A DNA stretch of 5,100 bases, from assembly GCA_018895315.1 (NCBI GenBank), contig JAHIOK010000153.1, forward strand, positions 1 through 5,100, written 5' to 3'. Below, one piece after another: positions 4,461 through 5,100 of the stretch. The position numbers and the translations under genes are program-made. Under the pieces are notes generated by a model that did no database searches, had not been told where the DNA came from, and saw only the letters and a program-made list of their open reading frames with translations. Numbering within the stretch: position 1 is the stretch's first letter; each line of letters starts with the position of its first letter. The DNA is from Actinomycetota bacterium. Its GTDB lineage: Bacteria; Actinomycetota; Actinomycetes; Actinomycetales; Microbacteriaceae.

Positions 4461-5100
4461 ATGAGCACCGCGGATGCCCGTCGACCCTCGCTGCTGTACG
4501 TCGAGGATGACGCGGAGGTCGCCGAGATGACGATCGAGGTGCTCTCCGAGACCTACGCCGTCGACCACGTCGTCGACGGCGAGATCGGCCTGACGCACGC
4601 CCTTTCGAATCGCTACGACCTCATGCTCTTCGACCGCCGACTGCCCGGCATGGACGGTGTCGAACTGGTCGAGGCCGTGCGCACGGCACGCATCACGACG
4701 CCCATCCTGCTGCTGACCGCCCTCGGCGCGGTACACGACAAAGTGCAGGGTCTGGACTCCGGCGCGAACGACTACCTCGTCAAGCCGTTCGACTTCGACG
4801 AGCTGCTGGCCCGGCTGCGAACGCTGCATCGCGGGCACCGTGCCGACGGGCAACGCCGCTATCTCGGCGACTGGCTCTTCACCCCCGGATCCCACGCGCT
4901 GTACTCACCGAGCGACCGCCGCATCGGGCTGACCGACACCGAGACCGCACTGCTCGATCTGCTGTCTGAGAGCCCCGAGCACATCTTCTCGCGCGAGGAG
5001 ATCCTCGGCGCCGTGTTCTCCACGGGCGATGCGCCGGGATCGGTCGACACCTATGTGCACTACGTGCGACGCAAGGCATCTCCCGAGATCATCGAGACGA
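4461..5100 (+). CDS. OmpR-family two-component response regulator (C-terminus cut by window edge)
   Basis: The frame is open from the ATG at 4461 to the window end, giving 213 residues; about 10-20 more are expected. The receiver domain (about 10-123) has the acidic pocket Glu15-Asp16-Asp17, phospho-acceptor Asp58 in LFDRRLPGMDG, the switch Thr86 in LLLTAL, and Lys108-Pro109 in YLVKPF, so it should be phosphorylatable. The winged-helix output domain (about 131 onward) shows LTDTETALLDLLSE (OmpR-type), FSREEIL, and the recognition region GSVDTYVHYVRRK. It acts as a cytoplasmic transcription factor controlled by a sensor histidine kinase, which is probably encoded right of the window; none is visible here. 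A strong AAGGAGG lies 7 nt upstream. It is separated from the DUF4395 gene by 175 bp with inverted repeats, so it likely has its own promoter. Target genes are unknown. Confidence 0.93.
   Translation, partial: MSTADARRPSLLYVEDDAEVAEMTIEVLSETYAVDHVVDGEIGLTHALSNRYDLMLFDRRLPGMDGVELVEAVRTARITTPILLLTALGAVHDKVQGLDSGANDYLVKPFDFDELLARLRTLHRGHRADGQRRYLGDWLFTPGSHALYSPSDRRIGLTDTETALLDLLSESPEHIFSREEILGAVFSTGDAPGSVDTYVHYVRRKASPEIIET

Noticed and set aside
2373..4473. Recurrent GGATGC/GGCATC words (for example near 2377, 3901, 4391 and 4472)
   Set aside because: Most lie inside genes as ordinary codons and show no spacing or strand order, so no repeat family or chromosome-organising signal is supported.
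4257..4895. Minus-strand open frame of 212 codons over the response regulator
   Set aside because: It is the antisense shadow of a clear receiver domain and crosses the intergenic repeats; no ribosome binding site or family pattern was found.
1..5100. Defence system, CRISPR array, prophage or insertion sequence
   Set aside because: No regular repeat-spacer pattern, transposase, terminal inverted repeats, integrase or phage-like gene was seen.

Overview
The window looks like a stretch of chromosome from a high-GC actinobacterium, most likely a Microbacteriaceae member such as Microbacterium. The reasons are the strong G/C bias at third codon positions, F420/flavin-type luciferase-like enzymes, a thioredoxin/DUF4395 pair, short divergent MarR/EamA spacing and probable leaderless starts. 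The genus is inferred from general style, not from a search.

Layout: (1) Positions 1-547, minus strand: a methionine sulfoxide reductase operon, msrB followed by msrA. The two overlap by ATGA, and msrA runs off the left edge. (2) 665-1633, plus: a luciferase-like (LLM class) flavin-dependent oxidoreductase, divergent from msrB. (3) 1673-1743: a long, exactly symmetric inverted repeat between two convergent gene ends, acting as a probable bidirectional terminator or a binding-site array. (4) 1752-2666, minus: an EamA/DMT-family transporter, divergent from (5) 2706-3197, plus: a MarR-family regulator. The 39-bp gap and the transporter start codon carry two near-identical palindromic operators 21 bp apart. 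(6) 3316-4285, plus: a membrane-anchored thioredoxin-fold protein with a CARC site, overlapping by 14 bp a four-helix DUF4395 membrane protein with a CLGC motif. (7) 4286-4460: an intergenic region with several inverted repeats. (8) 4461 to the right edge, plus: an OmpR-family response regulator, truncated by the window.

How the genes relate: three of the units concern redox chemistry (msrB-msrA, the LLM oxidoreductase, and the thioredoxin/DUF4395 pair), but nothing shows they are co-regulated. The MarR/EamA pair is a self-contained regulated efflux or uptake unit. The response regulator presumably has its sensor kinase beyond position 5100. No gap between genes exceeds 175 bp. I saw no tRNA, rRNA, CRISPR, insertion sequence or phage signal. 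Most of the window is ordinary housekeeping or accessory chromosome. The points most worth a second look are the CARC/CLGC thiol pair, the tandem MarR operators on the transporter start codon, and the 71-nt symmetric repeat.
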